Assembly: GCA_021613535.1 (NCBI GenBank)
Contig: CP075497.1
Location: forward strand, 8,184,001-8,248,000
Direction of reading: 5' to 3'
Source of the DNA: Adineta vaga
Taxonomy: Eukaryota > Rotifera
DNA: 64,000 nt
Below, piece by piece: positions 49,728 to 62,336 of the stretch (its first letter is position 1; every line of letters begins with the position of its first letter). The position numbers and the translations under genes were made by a program. The notes below the pieces were generated by a model that was given only the letters and a program-made list of their open reading frames with translations, was not told where the DNA came from and ran no database searches.

Positions 49728-51670
49728 TATGTAATAGTGTAGATAAATTACAGCAAATTCACTGTGTAAAATAAAAAGTTTACCAAAATATCCCTTTTCC
49801 AATTATGCTCTTTTATAGATTGATACTAAATTGAAAAGCAACTCGTAATTTATATTAGGTTATAATTTTCAAGATTATACACTAATTTTAGAATAAATAG
49901 TCAAATTTCATGAGCTCTAGAAGTGGTGTGACCCAGGTGACTAAGCGGGATAATCTATAAATACTTACGGAAAGCTTCTTCTGATCAGTAGATTGTGTCA
50001 GGAGAAATGAGTAAATAAGATGAATTGTCGAACTGAAGACTATTTAGTTTTTAACAAAGAAGAAATGACATGTATTTAATGTCTCGCTTTAAAATTTTCA
50101 CATTACCTAATGCTTTTCATGCTCGTCAGACAAAAATAAAGGAAAGAAGGATTCAAGAAAAAGCGAAGGCATATGTCTGTTCATTTCCTGAATTCTAATG
50201 ATTTTTATCGGATTCATAAAAACCCATTAACTCTCAAATGATAAAAATATCTTATTATGTTTTTTTTTTCGAATTACTTTGTTGAATGTTATATGAACTT
50301 TATACCATGGAATAGATATCAACCTACTTATTTATATATTAAATTCTGACGGAAATTGATGTGTAGTTTAAAGCAAAACCTGGATTTCGTTTCACTTACT
50401 TGATCGAAGATATTGTTAAAGTAATTTAAATCTTGAATGTAACCATTAAGAATTGTAAGTAGATTTGAAATGTTAATTGTTTAAAAATAAGTTTTGTTTT
50501 CTAACTGATGCATTTGTACGAATTATCAATGTGTGAGTTCAACATTGATATACAATTAAAAAGTATCACGCGATTGTACTTTTCTTCGCTATTCGTTTTA
50601 CATTTGTTCACATTTGAGTAGACTTTCAATTTATTGATATTCTGTAGAAATTCCGATTACTTTAGTTATTTACTCAGTTATTTAAGTAGAGTTGACCGAG
50701 TAATTTTATATATAAGCTTTTCAGAAATCAAGAAGAATCGTGATCTTTCAAAAAGCACGTGCAACGCAAGGATTGATAAAATTGAGCTACTATGCATCTT
50801 CAATTATATGACACACCCTCGATATAATCCTGCAGATAACACAGTTTTCTTGAGTTTATCGGGAAGAGTTTATACTTTAGAATTCAAGAAGAATTGAACG
50901 ATTGTGTATGCCTGTAAAATATTTCCGCAATTTCAGTTGCATTATTTCTACTATTGTTTATCATAGAAAAAACTTCAGTTCCGTAAACACAGCGAACAAT
51001 ACGTGACTTCCTATTTTTGGTATCGGATGCTGTGAGAAATAGAAAAAGAGAATGTTCTTGTATGGCGGAGGTTAATATATAATTATATAAGTTCATTACA
51101 TAAAAACAATTAGATCACGTGTAAGAGTTTTATCAAACAAAAATTTTATTTCATCAGAGTATTTCTTCATTGTAACAAGTGAGAATATAATAGAATATAG
51201 AAGTTATTTAATTTTGCGTATCAAGTGGTTTATCAATTAAAATAATTCGATAGTTATTTTTGAATTAAAATATAATGATAAAAAGACTTTAGAAGATGAG
51301 ATCTTGTTTTACTATAAGGTAATGAGTATAAGCCCTATTTAGCTTAGTTTTTATATATTATATGATTATCTTATTATAGAATTTGTTTTCCTACTAGTAG
51401 ACCTCTCATCTGTACAATACAACATCGTCAATGAACAGAACTATCTTGAAAATATTTATAGTAGGGGAATATAAATGATATATGTTGATAGATCAAGTGG
51501 TGAAAATAGTCTAGAAAATTGATAAGTTTTCGATTGAGATTTTTGAAAACCTAAGAGTTGATCTGTATAACAATCAACGGAATTAATAACGATGCTCAAA
51601 CGCAACAGAAGTAATCGTATATCAAGTTTATGAAAAGTTCAATTATCTATCAATAGATTTTAATTAACAT
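49728..51670. other. Intergenic, GPCR to tRNA array
   Basis: About 1.9 kb of AT-rich sequence with no supported gene or repeat. Confidence 0.5.
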
Positions 51671-51742
51671 GGCCTGATGGTCTAGTGGTATGATTCTCGC
51701 TTTGGGTGCGAGAGGTTCCGGTTTCGATCACCGGTCAGGCCC
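51671..51742 (+). tRNA. tRNA-Pro(UGG), copy 1
   Basis: Cloverleaf by eye: acceptor stem GGCCTGA/TCAGGCC, anticodon stem CTCGC/GCGAG around loop TTTGGGT (anticodon TGG), T stem CCGGT/ACCGG with loop TTCGATC. Intronless. A T-run (TTTTT) follows directly as Pol III terminator. Confidence 0.96.
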
Positions 51743-51816
51743 TTTTTGTTGTTCTTTTGAAAACTCCATTATCTATGTTTCAACTCCATTTTTCTTTCCC
51801 CATGAACAAGAGGCAT

Positions 51817-51888
51817 GGCCTGATGGTCTAGTGGTATGATTCTCGCTTTGGGTGCGAGAGGTTCCGGTTTCGATCACCGGTCAGGCCC
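51817..51888 (+). tRNA. tRNA-Pro(UGG), copy 2
   Basis: Same 72-nt sequence as copy 1, anticodon TGG, followed by TTTTT. Confidence 0.96.
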
Positions 51889-51988
51889 TTTTTGTTGTTC
51901 TCTCATGTCTTTAAACTGTTTCATCCTTTTTAAAACTCCACTAGCTATGATCCAAGTCCGCTTTTCGTTCCCCATGAACAAGAGGCAT

Positions 51989-52060
51989 GGCCTGATGGTC
52001 TAGTGGTATGATTCTCGCTTTGGGTGCGAGAGGTTCCGGTTTCGATCACCGGTCAGGCCC
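51989..52060 (+). tRNA. tRNA-Pro(UGG), copy 3
   Basis: Same 72-nt sequence as copy 1, anticodon TGG, followed by TTTTT. First gene of the second dimer unit. Confidence 0.96.
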
Positions 52061-52134
52061 TTTTTGTTGTTCTTTTGAAAACTCCATTAGCTATGATCCA
52101 AGTCCGCTTTTCTTTGTCCATGAACAAGAGACAT

Positions 52135-52206
52135 GGCCTGATGGTCTAGTGGTATGATTCTCGCTTTGGGTGCGAGAGGTTCCGGTTTCGATCACCGGTC
52201 AGGCCC
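52135..52206 (+). tRNA. tRNA-Pro(UGG), copy 4
   Basis: Same 72-nt sequence as copy 1, anticodon TGG, followed by TTTTT. Confidence 0.96.
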
Positions 52207-52306
52207 TTTTTATTGTTCTCTCATGTCTTTAAACTGTTTCATCCTTTTTAAAACTCCACTAGCTATGATCCAAGTCCGCTTTTCGTTCCCCATGAACAAG
52301 AGGCAT

Positions 52307-52378
52307 GGCCTGATGGTCTAGTGGTATGATTCTCGCTTTGGGTGCGAGAGGTTCCGGTTTCGATCACCGGTCAGGCCC
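52307..52378 (+). tRNA. tRNA-Pro(UGG), copy 5
   Basis: Same 72-nt sequence as copy 1, anticodon TGG, followed by TTTTT. Confidence 0.96.
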
Positions 52379-52452
52379 TTTTTATTGTTCTTTTGAAAAC
52401 TTCATTATCTATCGTCCAAGTCCGCCTTTCTTTATCTATGAACAATAGTCAC

Positions 52453-52524
52453 GGCCTGATGGTCTAGTGGTATGATTCTCGCTTTGGGTGCGAGAGGTTC
52501 CGGTTTCGATCACCGGTCAGGCCC
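52453..52524 (+). tRNA. tRNA-Pro(UGG), copy 6
   Basis: Same 72-nt sequence as copy 1, but the 3' flank differs (AATCTTTTTTCC), so its T-run terminator starts four bases later. The 5' flank is also more divergent, as expected for the array edge. Confidence 0.95.
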
Positions 52525-52789
52525 AATCTTTTTTCCTAAGTTTTATTCCTTTCTGTTCAATTAAATGAACTCTACAATGATTGTGTTATGCGTACAAACA
52601 TTCTTATTATATCTTATTTTTTGTAAATTCAACTTAAGAAATCCAAATCATGATATTATGAGACTATATTTATAAATTATTTGTTTTTTTATTTAACTTG
52701 ATGTTATGAAATGATGACAGGAATCATCCAAACAATTTTCTTTTTTTTCTTTCACAAAACAAGATAGTCTGTTTCGTTTCACTTAATAT

Positions 52790-53225
52790 TTAAGCTTTAA
52801 CAGCATAGATACGTTGAGGAAAAGCACTTTGTCGTCGTTGAACTTTCTTCAATCGAATCGATTTTTCTTTTGGTGATAATAAACGTCGAATGGCTCGTGT
52901 TTTACGTTGACGTAAATCTTTGGGTTTGTATTTTTTACCATGATACAATGCACGTAAATTATCTTTTGTTGTTTGATGTGTAACAATTAATACACGTGCA
53001 ATAGATTTTCGTACATCACGAATTTTGCCCAATTTTTGTGCGCCACCACTGCCGGTTACTTTGCCTACACGAAGTGTATTTAATTCTTGACGCAATTCGA
53101 CGAGCTGTTTTTGAAGTTCGTCTAGGAAAAGATTTTAGTAAATAAATAAATAAATAAATAAATTTCATTTCAAATGACAAACCGGGTTTCTTTCCGCGCA
53201 GTTTTGAGCACTTGACACGAGTCAT
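52790..53225 (-). CDS. RPL35: 60S ribosomal protein L35 (uL29)
   Basis: Two exons on the minus strand, split after [14 protein letters not shown], encode ~123 residues. The second exon reads [20 protein letters not shown], then [19 protein letters not shown] and [19 protein letters not shown], the full uL29/L35 signature of large-subunit ribosomes. The intron contains a TAAATAAA repeat. A TTTTAG acceptor lies 16 nt before the ATG at 53225. Length is typical of the family. Confidence 0.97.
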
Positions 53226-53791
53226 TATTTGATTAATTTATCTAAAATAGATGAAAATCGTTTCTGATCGATCATTACAATATTCAATGAGATACATAAA
53301 AGACTTTAGAAAAAGAATAGAATAGAATAGAATATGAAAATAACTCAAAATTATTTCTTCATGCAACATGCAATGTGAATGGTTAATATTGATTCCAATT
53401 CGATTAAAAAGTCTTCTATAACTCGTCATTACAATAGATGATTGTTTCGAATAATAGAAATTTTTTAAATATTTTAATTTCATTTTAACTACTACAAAGC
53501 TAGTTAATATTAAGATCGAACCATTACTTTTCATAATGGCATTAATTAATAGATGTCGCACTTCTCTGATCGTGATATAAAGATCTCCGAATTGAACCAA
53601 AATTCGTTTCGGAACTTAAACAACTTTCGATAATAATATATTGAAAATAAGATGATTCATATGACTCTATATTATTAGCTTGTTTTATTCAGTAGGCAAT
53701 CAAGAGTGCGGAAATAAAATACACAATAAACGTCGATACGAGAAAATTTCAAAATAAAAAGTATCACACATGAGTATAATATTAGATTGTT
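53226..53791. other. Intergenic, RPL35 to spartin
   Basis: AT-rich spacer with a short (GAATA)n run near 53318-53335. No gene is supported. Confidence 0.5.
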
Positions 53792-55759
53792 TTATGTTAA
53801 TGCATTTTTCACCGTTTCCTTTGCTGTTTGTTTGACAACTCTTTTTGCAATCTAAATAAATAATAAATACGATTCAAGATCGATTCTTATTTTTCGATTC
53901 AATTCTTACAGATTTTGGACCTAGACCTTGAATATGGTATGCTGTTAATGCAGTATTTCCAACCGCATAAGCTGCATTTTCTGTTAGAACAGAAGCATCT
54001 TCACCATATCTAAAGGCAAAAAACTACTGCTTCGAGAGACAGAGAGAAGGTAAGTTCCATTTTACTTATATTTCACAACACTGATACTTTCATCAGCTAA
54101 ATTCTTTGCTAAATGTTTCGCAGCATTTTCGCAACTTTCAAAGATAATACCGAAACCTCGAATAAAAGCAATGATTTATATATGACTAATACATTAATGA
54201 CACTACTTACTAGCCAACCCAGCATGTCCAACACCTTTTAATCCACCTAATTTCACTACTTCAATACTACCATCTGGTTGAACTTTCTTCTGAACTTTAC
54301 CAAAATTAGGTGCAAATGTTCGTGCTAAACCAAGTGTCATATCACCGATTTTTGTTACTGAATTGAAAAAAAAGGTAAAGAACGACTTTTCTACTCTCTA
54401 AAAATTATACATACCAACGAAACTACTTGCTTTCACAGCAACTTCCGACGTAGATCGAAGACCACGAGCTGTAACATGTAAACCTCGAGGTATTTTAACT
54501 GGTTCAGCATTGGGTACGACTTTATCATGTACATTTTTCGATACATGGCCGATCAAATTCTCAGCCATACCAACACCAGTTGCTAACTGTTTTGTAAGAA
54601 ATCGTGTTCCTAAATCAAATATTCATCATTAATAAAATAGTCGTTCATACAGATTTCTTTATCTCACCAGTCATCAAAGCTGCTGCAAGTTTTCCTGATT
54701 TTCTTGTTGTATCATATGGTAAATCTTCCTGTGCGGCAGTGACTTCTTCTCCGAGTATCTCTGCATTAGTGGCAGCTCCTTCGCGTGTGGTTGCTGTGAT
54801 GGATTCACCATACTAAAACACAATTAAAAAAACGTAGACAAATAAAGTGAGACAAAATAAAAATGATTTACTGTGGGTGTTCCTTGTTGAGCCATAAAGA
54901 CAGAATATCTCGAAAGAATATCTTCAAAATAACTACGAATCTCTGGTGCGATTGTTTCATCAAACATAAGACCAACAAATTCACCTTTGATAGAATATAT
55001 AAATATATATATATATACATGTAGAAATCAAAAGATGTTTTCTTACCAACTGATGTATTATTTGGAAAAATATATGCATCATAACCAGTTTTAAATGCAG
55101 GTGATACTTTTGGATGCAATGGGTAAATCCAAGTACCTAATTTCAATAAACCACAAGTTTCTCCATCTTCACTAAAAATAAAGTCACAAGTAAATCTTTC
55201 CTTCAGATATTCAATGAGCGATCAACATACGTGACTTGATAAAGAGTCAAAGGTAATGTTTCGGATGTTGTTTGAATTGATCCATCTTTTGCTAGATAGA
55301 AAAGTTTTGCACCAGCATCAAGTTGAAATAAAATATTAGCATTGCTTTCAGTTGGTCCTTATCACTCGTAACAGGTTGAAATGCTGATGAATCATGAAAA
55401 ACTTGTTCAGATTCTTCATTCGAATTTTGATCTGAATTTACTTGGCCAGTATGAGATGACAAGTGTTCAACCATATTTTGATAAAAATCATCCGAATTTG
55501 CTGTTTGATTTTTCCGTACTGATGATTGAAGTAATAATTGATTAGCATTACGTTTCACTGAGGTAAGTTCATCATCAACTGCGGATGTACCTTCATGTGA
55601 ATTAATCAATGAAACAACACGTCGATAGAGAACAGCTGCTTCATCGTGTCGACGATTTTGTTCTAATTGACTGGCTCGTTGTAAATATTCATTTGCTTCT
55701 CGTTTAAGATTTGCTGGTGTTGCTTCTGGTCGAGGACGAAGCTTTTCCAATGTAGCCAT
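53792..55759 (-). CDS. Spartin-like protein (MIT plus senescence domain)
   Basis: About eight exons on the minus strand. The ATG at 55759 gives MATLEKLRPRPEATPANLKR and an MIT-type helical hairpin (REANEYLQRASQLEQNRRHD then VLYRRVVSLINS). A polar linker leads to ANILFQLDAGAKLFYLAKDG and GTWIYPLHPKVSPAFKTGYD, then the senescence/plant-dehydration-associated domain (TRFLTKQLATGVGMAENLIG, GRLGLARTF-type, VVKYRYGEDASVLTENAAYA, VGNTALTAYHIQGLG). Spartin acts at lipid droplets and endosomes. An in-frame ATG at 55879 would add a hydrophobic leader of 40 residues. Near 55350-55362 the frame must shift by one base between SDKD and ESNANILF with no credible intron, so the gene model may contain an indel. 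Confidence 0.82.
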
Positions 55760-55879
55760 AATCAAACTTGTATGTCCTTCTTCCGAAAAACAGATATATG
55801 TTTTTGTAAAATTATCGAACGGAATAAATGCAAAAACTATGAGTAAAAGAAACACGAGTATTTTGTCAATATGACTCAT

Positions 55880-56829
55880 ATTTCAAGAGGTTTGCACAGG
55901 AATTCTTCTTAAGTAACCATGGATAAACATTGATCAAAACTTTAAAGCAACTTTTTTTTATTGAATATTTATAAAAGAGATGTCGTTAGTTAGTGATATA
56001 AATGCCAACAAATTCGATTGTTTTATGCATGAAACATATTATCTACTATAAGATATCTAAATCTGATATTTTTGTATAAATTCATAAAGTATTTCAACTT
56101 CATCAGTAGTATTTTGGTGATAATCTGACGACTTCAAGATAAACACATAATAACATGATCAGATCAAGATCGATCTCAAGCATAAAAAGTCATAACACTG
56201 AAAGTTGAATATTTCCTTTCAAACAGGTGTAACATTAGCAAACGCAGTTAAGTCAAATTATTCTTGTGAATTTTCGATACTTTTCTTTTCTCTATATACG
56301 GTCTTATTTGAGAATTATCTTCGACGAGATTTTGTATATAAAAATTTGCAATCTTTGTGGTATTTCGTGATTGAAAGAATGTATCGAAGGTATGCGAAGT
56401 ATTACTCATCAAAAGAGAAAGAAAAACATATTTCTATATATATATATATACGCTCTCTTCGCATATAAAAAAAGAACTAAATCATCATCATATCTTATTC
56501 ATGAAATTTTCTGTTGTATATTGAACACTTGTATTTAGTCGAATTAAATTATGTTGTTTTTCTTTTATAGTCTTGAAAGGCAAAGTTTTATTTTCTATTT
56601 CCTTGAAGAAAGAAAGAATCTGATCTTTCTTATAATTGAAAAAGAAAAGAACAAGAAAAAACTCAATTTTTTCCTTTTACATAGTCTTTCAATAGCAACG
56701 TGGGTATATATAACGAGTAATCATACTTTGTTTTTGATAGAACAAATAGTTGGAAAATACCATTTGAATATGAGATTTGCAATTACTTTTCATGAATGAT
56801 ATTTATGTTTTTTTAGATATCCATTTTAA
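55880..56829. other. Intergenic before the ART-family cluster
   Basis: No supported gene. A TTTTTTTAG splice-acceptor-like site at 56815-56816 sits 13 nt before the first cluster ATG. Confidence 0.5.
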
Positions 56830-58138
56830 ATGGCTCAAAATATTGAATTGATAACATTGGGTTCGAAAAAACTAGCAAATGAAACATCAGAATGTATACC
56901 AGTAGCTCATAAAAATATGTTAACAGTGGATCAACTTCATGATTATTATCGTCAGATACCTGATTCGAATTTCTTTGCTGTACTTGTATTTGATTCGAGC
57001 AACTCAATTCTTATGTTAATTTTGACAGGAATAGAACGAAGAAAAGATCAGTTAATTGGCATTTTTATTTGTGCAAATTCAGATGACACATTGAATTACA
57101 CTACAACAAATATATATCATATTTCTAAGACACTCATTGCTTATAAAATAAATTCAACTATTTCACGTTTTCTTGAATGTGAATGTATAAAACAATTCGA
57201 GAGATATCGATTGGAATCTGGTATGGCTCTTGAAGAACAACGAAGACATTTAATGAAACACTTAGGCACAAATAAACAGGTACATTTCAATCAATTTTTC
57301 AATTATATCCAAAATAACCATATTCTTTGTATATATTTAGTTCAAAGCTTGTCATATATTATTAATTCCATTGAATACAACACCAAAAGCCTTGCATACA
57401 GCTAAACAACGTCTGAAAAACATTTGTTCGTAATCAATAATGATTTTACTTATTATTAAATCGATTTTCTATTTTAGGTTATGATTTATATGGTAGAGAA
57501 TATACTTTTCGAATTCATACGCTTTATAATTATATACCTGAAGATGAATCAAATTCTGAGAATTCAAATTATGAAGATTATTTAAAAAGATATTATGGAG
57601 ATGATATTTGTTGTTCTATTATGGATTTATCAGTAATGGTCTTTTGTCTCGTTGGCAATTTATCAACAATCGATAATCAATGGAGTCAAAAATTAATTGC
57701 TAGTCATGTAGATACTGATGAAAATCGTTTAGCAGAATATTTTGGAAAGTTGACATTCATTATTGATCAACCTGTACCAAATCAATATTACCAAGATCTG
57801 CTTCCTCGATTTGGTGCAACATGGCAGATACCAAGTACTATACCTACACTATTGAATAATCTCAAAGATGATATTTATTTTCAAACTGTGTTACAATCGA
57901 TAAGTGGTATACTCGAGAATCGTGAAATGGCTGCAAATTATAAAATAAAACAACGATCGTTAAATATTTCAAATCATATGGTCGCATTTGGTTTGAACGT
58001 ATGTATACATATATATATATGATATTTTTATGAACTAGATTGTTCTTTTATGTATAGGAACAGCCCATTCAACAAGCACAAAATAGTCGTGAAGAAAAAG
58101 AAATTGTAGGAGATATTGAAAGCATGATTTTATCGTGA
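56830..58138 (+). CDS. Unknown protein, paralog of the N-terminal half of the adjacent ART protein
   Basis: Four exons (56830-57279, 57341-57425, 57478-57998, 58058-58138) give 378 residues. I do not recognise a known domain. Residues ~1-150 alternate hydrophobic strands and helices (FFAVLVFDSSNSILMLIL, LIGIFICANSDD). Exon 2 is 85 bp, phase 0 to 1, and encodes FKACHILLIPLNTTPKALH; exon 2 of the next gene is also 85 bp, same phase, and encodes AEPCHILLIPLNTNVSNLL. Further downstream DDICCSIMDLS...GNLSTIDNQWSQKLI aligns with EVICAWLRDLS...GNEQLVASEWSKQMI of that gene. There is no signal peptide and no ART catalytic motif. It is the first of three same-strand genes, each preceded by a splice acceptor close to the ATG. 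Confidence 0.75.
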
Positions 58139-58559
58139 AAGTAGAATATTTTTGTACATCTCGTTTGAGATATAAAATCTTTTTTCATTTTTTATTCGCA
58201 TCTATATAGAATTGATGCAATTTGACTAATGTGAATAAACTATAATCAAAAGTGTGATGTTTTGTTCTCATCGGATGAATCATTATCTTTGAATTGTTTT
58301 GTTTTGCATCTGATTTACTTAGAGAAATACACACGTGTATACACTTGGTTTTTTCCCCGCAACTAAAACTAGAGAACAGAAAAAAAATCTATTCGAAGAA
58401 ATATTTATTATCGAGTACGACTTTTTTTTCATTACTTTAGCACAAAAGAAAAGCATAGAAATGTGCATTTTGAAAACGTATTAGTGCTGTGCTATCTCAT
58501 GCAAAAAGAAATACTTCCTTGTTTATTTGTTTTCTATTTTAGATCATTTTTACTTGACT
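58139..58559. other. Spacer between ART-cluster genes
   Basis: Contains the 3' end of the upstream gene and, at 58541-58542, a TTCTATTTTAG acceptor 17 nt before the next ATG. No gene. Confidence 0.5.
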
Positions 58560-61500
58560 ATGACAGAAATTGAACCAAAAGTTATCATTTTAGCTAATAT
58601 TGATACTTTTGAATCATTTGAAATTTTATTACCTATCCCATTATTAATAGTTTATAATGAACATTCACTTATTACCAAGATTAGTAATAGATCAAATCAA
58701 CTCAATTCAAGTTTACAACGATTTTTTATAATTTGTCTGAAAACAATTGAAACCGATGAAGATGAAATCTTTAATAAAATAGAAGAAAATCCTGAGGTTC
58801 TTACAGTCTTTCATATTTGGAATGATGAATCAATGCCAATATTTAAATATACAAAAGCGTATTATATTCAAAAAGAATTAATTACGATAGCTGTGACATG
58901 TAAAACGATTGAATTTTTGAAAAACGAAGCTGACATACAAACGAAATTAAATCAACTGACTTTGACAAAACTTTATATGAGAAAAGCTGAAAAAATTAAA
59001 GAATGGTTAATGTCAAATATGAGAGTATGTTTATCGATTGAATTCACTTTCTAACTTTTGATTTTTTTTCTTTATAATAGGCTGAACCATGTCATATTCT
59101 TCTAATACCTCTCAATACTAACGTATCGAATTTATTGGGTTGTATTCAATATTTAAAACAACATTGTAACAATATGAAATAATTTTCATGATTTGTAATC
59201 TTTCTTGTTCTCTTCATTTAGGTACTAGCTTAGGTTATCCATCAACCAGCATACGTATACTTGATGAATATATTCCAAAAAGTGAACTATACGATAAATT
59301 ACCTTATGGAAAAACTATTTTCGAATATGAACATCCAGAGGTTATATGTGCTTGGTTACGAGACTTATCGCCGATACGTATGTATCTATACGGTAATGAA
59401 CAGTTGGTTGCAAGTGAATGGAGTAAACAAATGATTTTATACGAAGCTGATCATATTGGTAGAGAGATAGTTAATGATGATGATTGGCATACATTTATTG
59501 AAAATGACGCAATTGACGATGATATTAAATGGAATTTTTATGCTAATCATGCTCAAACATGGAAAATAAAAAGAATGACACCAATTAAAGTATGCAATTT
59601 AAACGAAAATCTTCGTTTTCGATCAGCTCTTCGACGTGCACATATTACATATCATACACGAAGATCAACTGTTACAGCACAAATCTATCATTGGTTTGAT
59701 CAATGTTCACAATTTAATTATATTCCACACGAAGTATGTATCAAAAAGATTTCATTCGAAGAAACATCGAATTTTTTCAATCATTTATTTAAGTTTCAAT
59801 TACAACGACACAATAGGCTAACACCACGTTTAAAAAATACAAATGCAGTACAGATCAGCATTCCCTTGTCAGAATTCAATGACAATGTACAATTAAAACT
59901 TTCACCATCTATTTATGAGAAAGATAAAACTCATTATTCTTTACCTTATTTATTCAATCAAACCTGTGAATATATCGCTTATAATTCAAGTCTATATGAT
60001 CAAACCTATATATGGCTTGATGATGTTCTTTACTCAATTGAAGAACGTTTTCATGGTGTAATTCATCCGAATCAATGGATACATTTTACTAAAGTGAATG
60101 AATGTCAAGAATTTATTCAAAATCAACAATTACAATATAATTCAAACATATATTTAATAGCAAAAGATTCACTTGCTGAACAACTATTTACATTTGATCA
60201 TATATCAAGAATTTCTAGTGCTTATATATATTCAAATCAAGATAATTTATTCATTAAGTGGATTAGAAGTTTTCAAGTAATAAGAGGCGTCTATGCAAAT
60301 TTTGATGAACTCTATGACAAATTATGTGTTGATATGGTACGCAGCATGAAAAGAAATTCATGTCCATATCAAGAACAAGTATTTTCTAAAAGATTTCGTA
60401 GTTTAATTTTTAAATATATTGATAATTTGTTTTATTTTCTAGGAATATGAAAGAATATCACCAATTAGTTTTTTTGAATTAGTAGGTGAAGGTCTTCAAC
60501 GTTATCGAGGTTTAACTGATCTACTATTGAAATTACCACGAAAATCAGATGCTAAACGAGAATTAATTGATGAACTTCGTCGAACATCCAATGAAATCAA
60601 TTTATCAACTGATAAGATCGATGAATTCGAACGAAATTATTCTTCAGATGCAGCTATTCAATGGTATACACGAGAGAGTTTTGTATATCGTCTTGTCAAT
60701 CGTGTCTTGCGCTCTGATAATTTGGATTGGATAATTAAATTTCGATTACTTATAACGGATTTATATGAAGCATTAGCTGAACTTCATAAACAAATCGATT
60801 CGGATAGCTACTTAATGCAAACAACAACGACATTCTATCGAGGACAATTACTATCGTCAAATGAACTCAAACAATTAAAACAAAATATTGGATGTTATAT
60901 ATCAATCAATGCATTCTTTTCGACTTCATTATCACTTGATATTGCATTATCATTTGTTGGAGGATATGCATTAGAAGATGTAACAGGATTCAAGCCAGTT
61001 CTATTTAGCATTGAAGTTGATCCAAGAGTTAAAGATACTCGACCATTTGCAGAAATTAAATCGTATTCAAATTATAAAGATGAAGATGAAGTTCTATTTG
61101 CTCTTGGTTCAATATTTCGTATAGAAAAAATTGATATGCTCTCTGTTAATGATAATATCTTAGTTATACATTTGAAATTGATTGATGAAAATGAATTACC
61201 ACAAACTTCATTAGATATCTTGAAATATATATCTGATCAACAACTTTCTGGTATATTGAAAATATTTCTTTTATTTTGAATTTCTTTGTTTGTTTTTCAG
61301 ATCCAATTTATGCATTTCTTGGTTTAACATCATTATTTCAAACGGATGAACGATCGAAACGTATTAAATCAATATTTGAAGAAGCTGATGTTCGATTTTT
61401 TCATGATACAGACGATTTCGAACATTATACAAAATCGAGCCAAGTCATTCAATCTTTCGTTATTTTGATCAGTAATCAAGCATATATTCCTGCGCAGTAT

Positions 61501-62209
61501 CAACAAACAACGCGTTTGTCATATGCAGAGAATGATACTCATTTCAATGATCTTATATATCAATTAATAAGTGAAATGGAAAAAAATGGAAAATTACAAG
61601 AACTTGTAAAAGATTTACACATGAAATTGGCAAATCTATATTGTCCTTCAAGTAAGCTATTGATGAAAGATAGTATGTGAATGTTAAAAATTAAATGATC
61701 ATTTCTCTTTAGATAACAACATCTTTTATGTACAACTTCTACTTTCTTCGACTTCGAAGAAAGATTGTGAAAATGAATTGAAAACGAAATTTTCATCATC
61801 TTCAATTGTTCCTTTCTATCAAATTGAATCATGTATAAGTTTTCTTCGATCTTTAGAACAATCATCAAAACTTAGTAATGCGGTGTTGATACTTCAAAGT
61901 GATGATGAGAATCTCGATAATTTAATCGATCAATTGGAAGGAATCAATTCTATTAAATATATTTATTTATGTTCAAAAAATGCTTTGAATGTTAAACCTC
62001 GAAGAATTCTTCATGGTCAATTTTTAAATGAACGTGATCTATATACTCAACTTTATTCCGATCATTTATTCAATGCATTTACACAAACAAATCATCAAAT
62101 TGACGTATACAAAGATAAGAAAGAAGCAACTCGTTATTTTGAACAGACAGAAGAATTCCATCAACTCTTACAAGAACATCTAAAGCAAGAAGAGACTCTT
62201 TCTGATTGA
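58560..62209 (+). CDS. Multidomain ADP-ribosyltransferase (R-S-E class, ARTC-like)
   Basis: Six exons (58560-59024, 59081-59165, 59222-60378, 60443-61250, 61301-61651, 61713-62209) total 3363 nt, 1120 residues, all phases consistent. Order: a strand/helix module (1-150); a segment shared with the upstream gene (CHILLIPLNT, 156-350); a second module (~465-555, NSNIYLIAKD, ISSAYIYSNQD, GVYANFDELYDKL); the ART domain (~600-820); and C-terminal modules (~840-1110, SNAVLILQSDD, IKYIYLCSKN, GQFLNERDLYTQL). ART motifs: Arg702 in TTTFYRGQ, Ser-Thr-Ser 729-731 in NAFFSTSLS, and E-x-E (Glu783, Glu785) in KDEDEVLFALG. R-S-E with ExE is typical of NAD-dependent arginine-type mono-ADP-ribosyltransferases. 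No signal peptide is visible, so it is likely cytosolic. The role of the modules is unknown. Confidence 0.85.
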
Positions 62210-62336
62210 TACAATATATATATTTTTTGAATCGTAATTAAATCTAGACATTGTTCATCGTTGCTTCTTTTCTCTGTATTTATAATTCTTATTCGTTTTT
62301 ATTTCAGATTAGACGATCTACAATATATATTTATTG

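Larger units (their letters stand above)
51671..52524 (+). repeat. Tandem tRNA-Pro array with alternating spacers
   Basis: Six identical 72-nt tRNA genes start 146, 172, 146, 172 and 146 bp apart, so the underlying unit is a 318-bp dimer of two tRNA genes with two spacer types. Long spacers contain CATGTCTTTAAACTGTTTCA, which short ones lack; both share TTGTTCT near the start and CATGAACAAGAG near the end. Confidence 0.95.

Noticed and set aside
51671-52524. Possible CRISPR-like array of direct repeats
   Set aside because: The repeat is a full tRNA cloverleaf with Pol III T-runs, and the spacers are themselves repeated, not unique.
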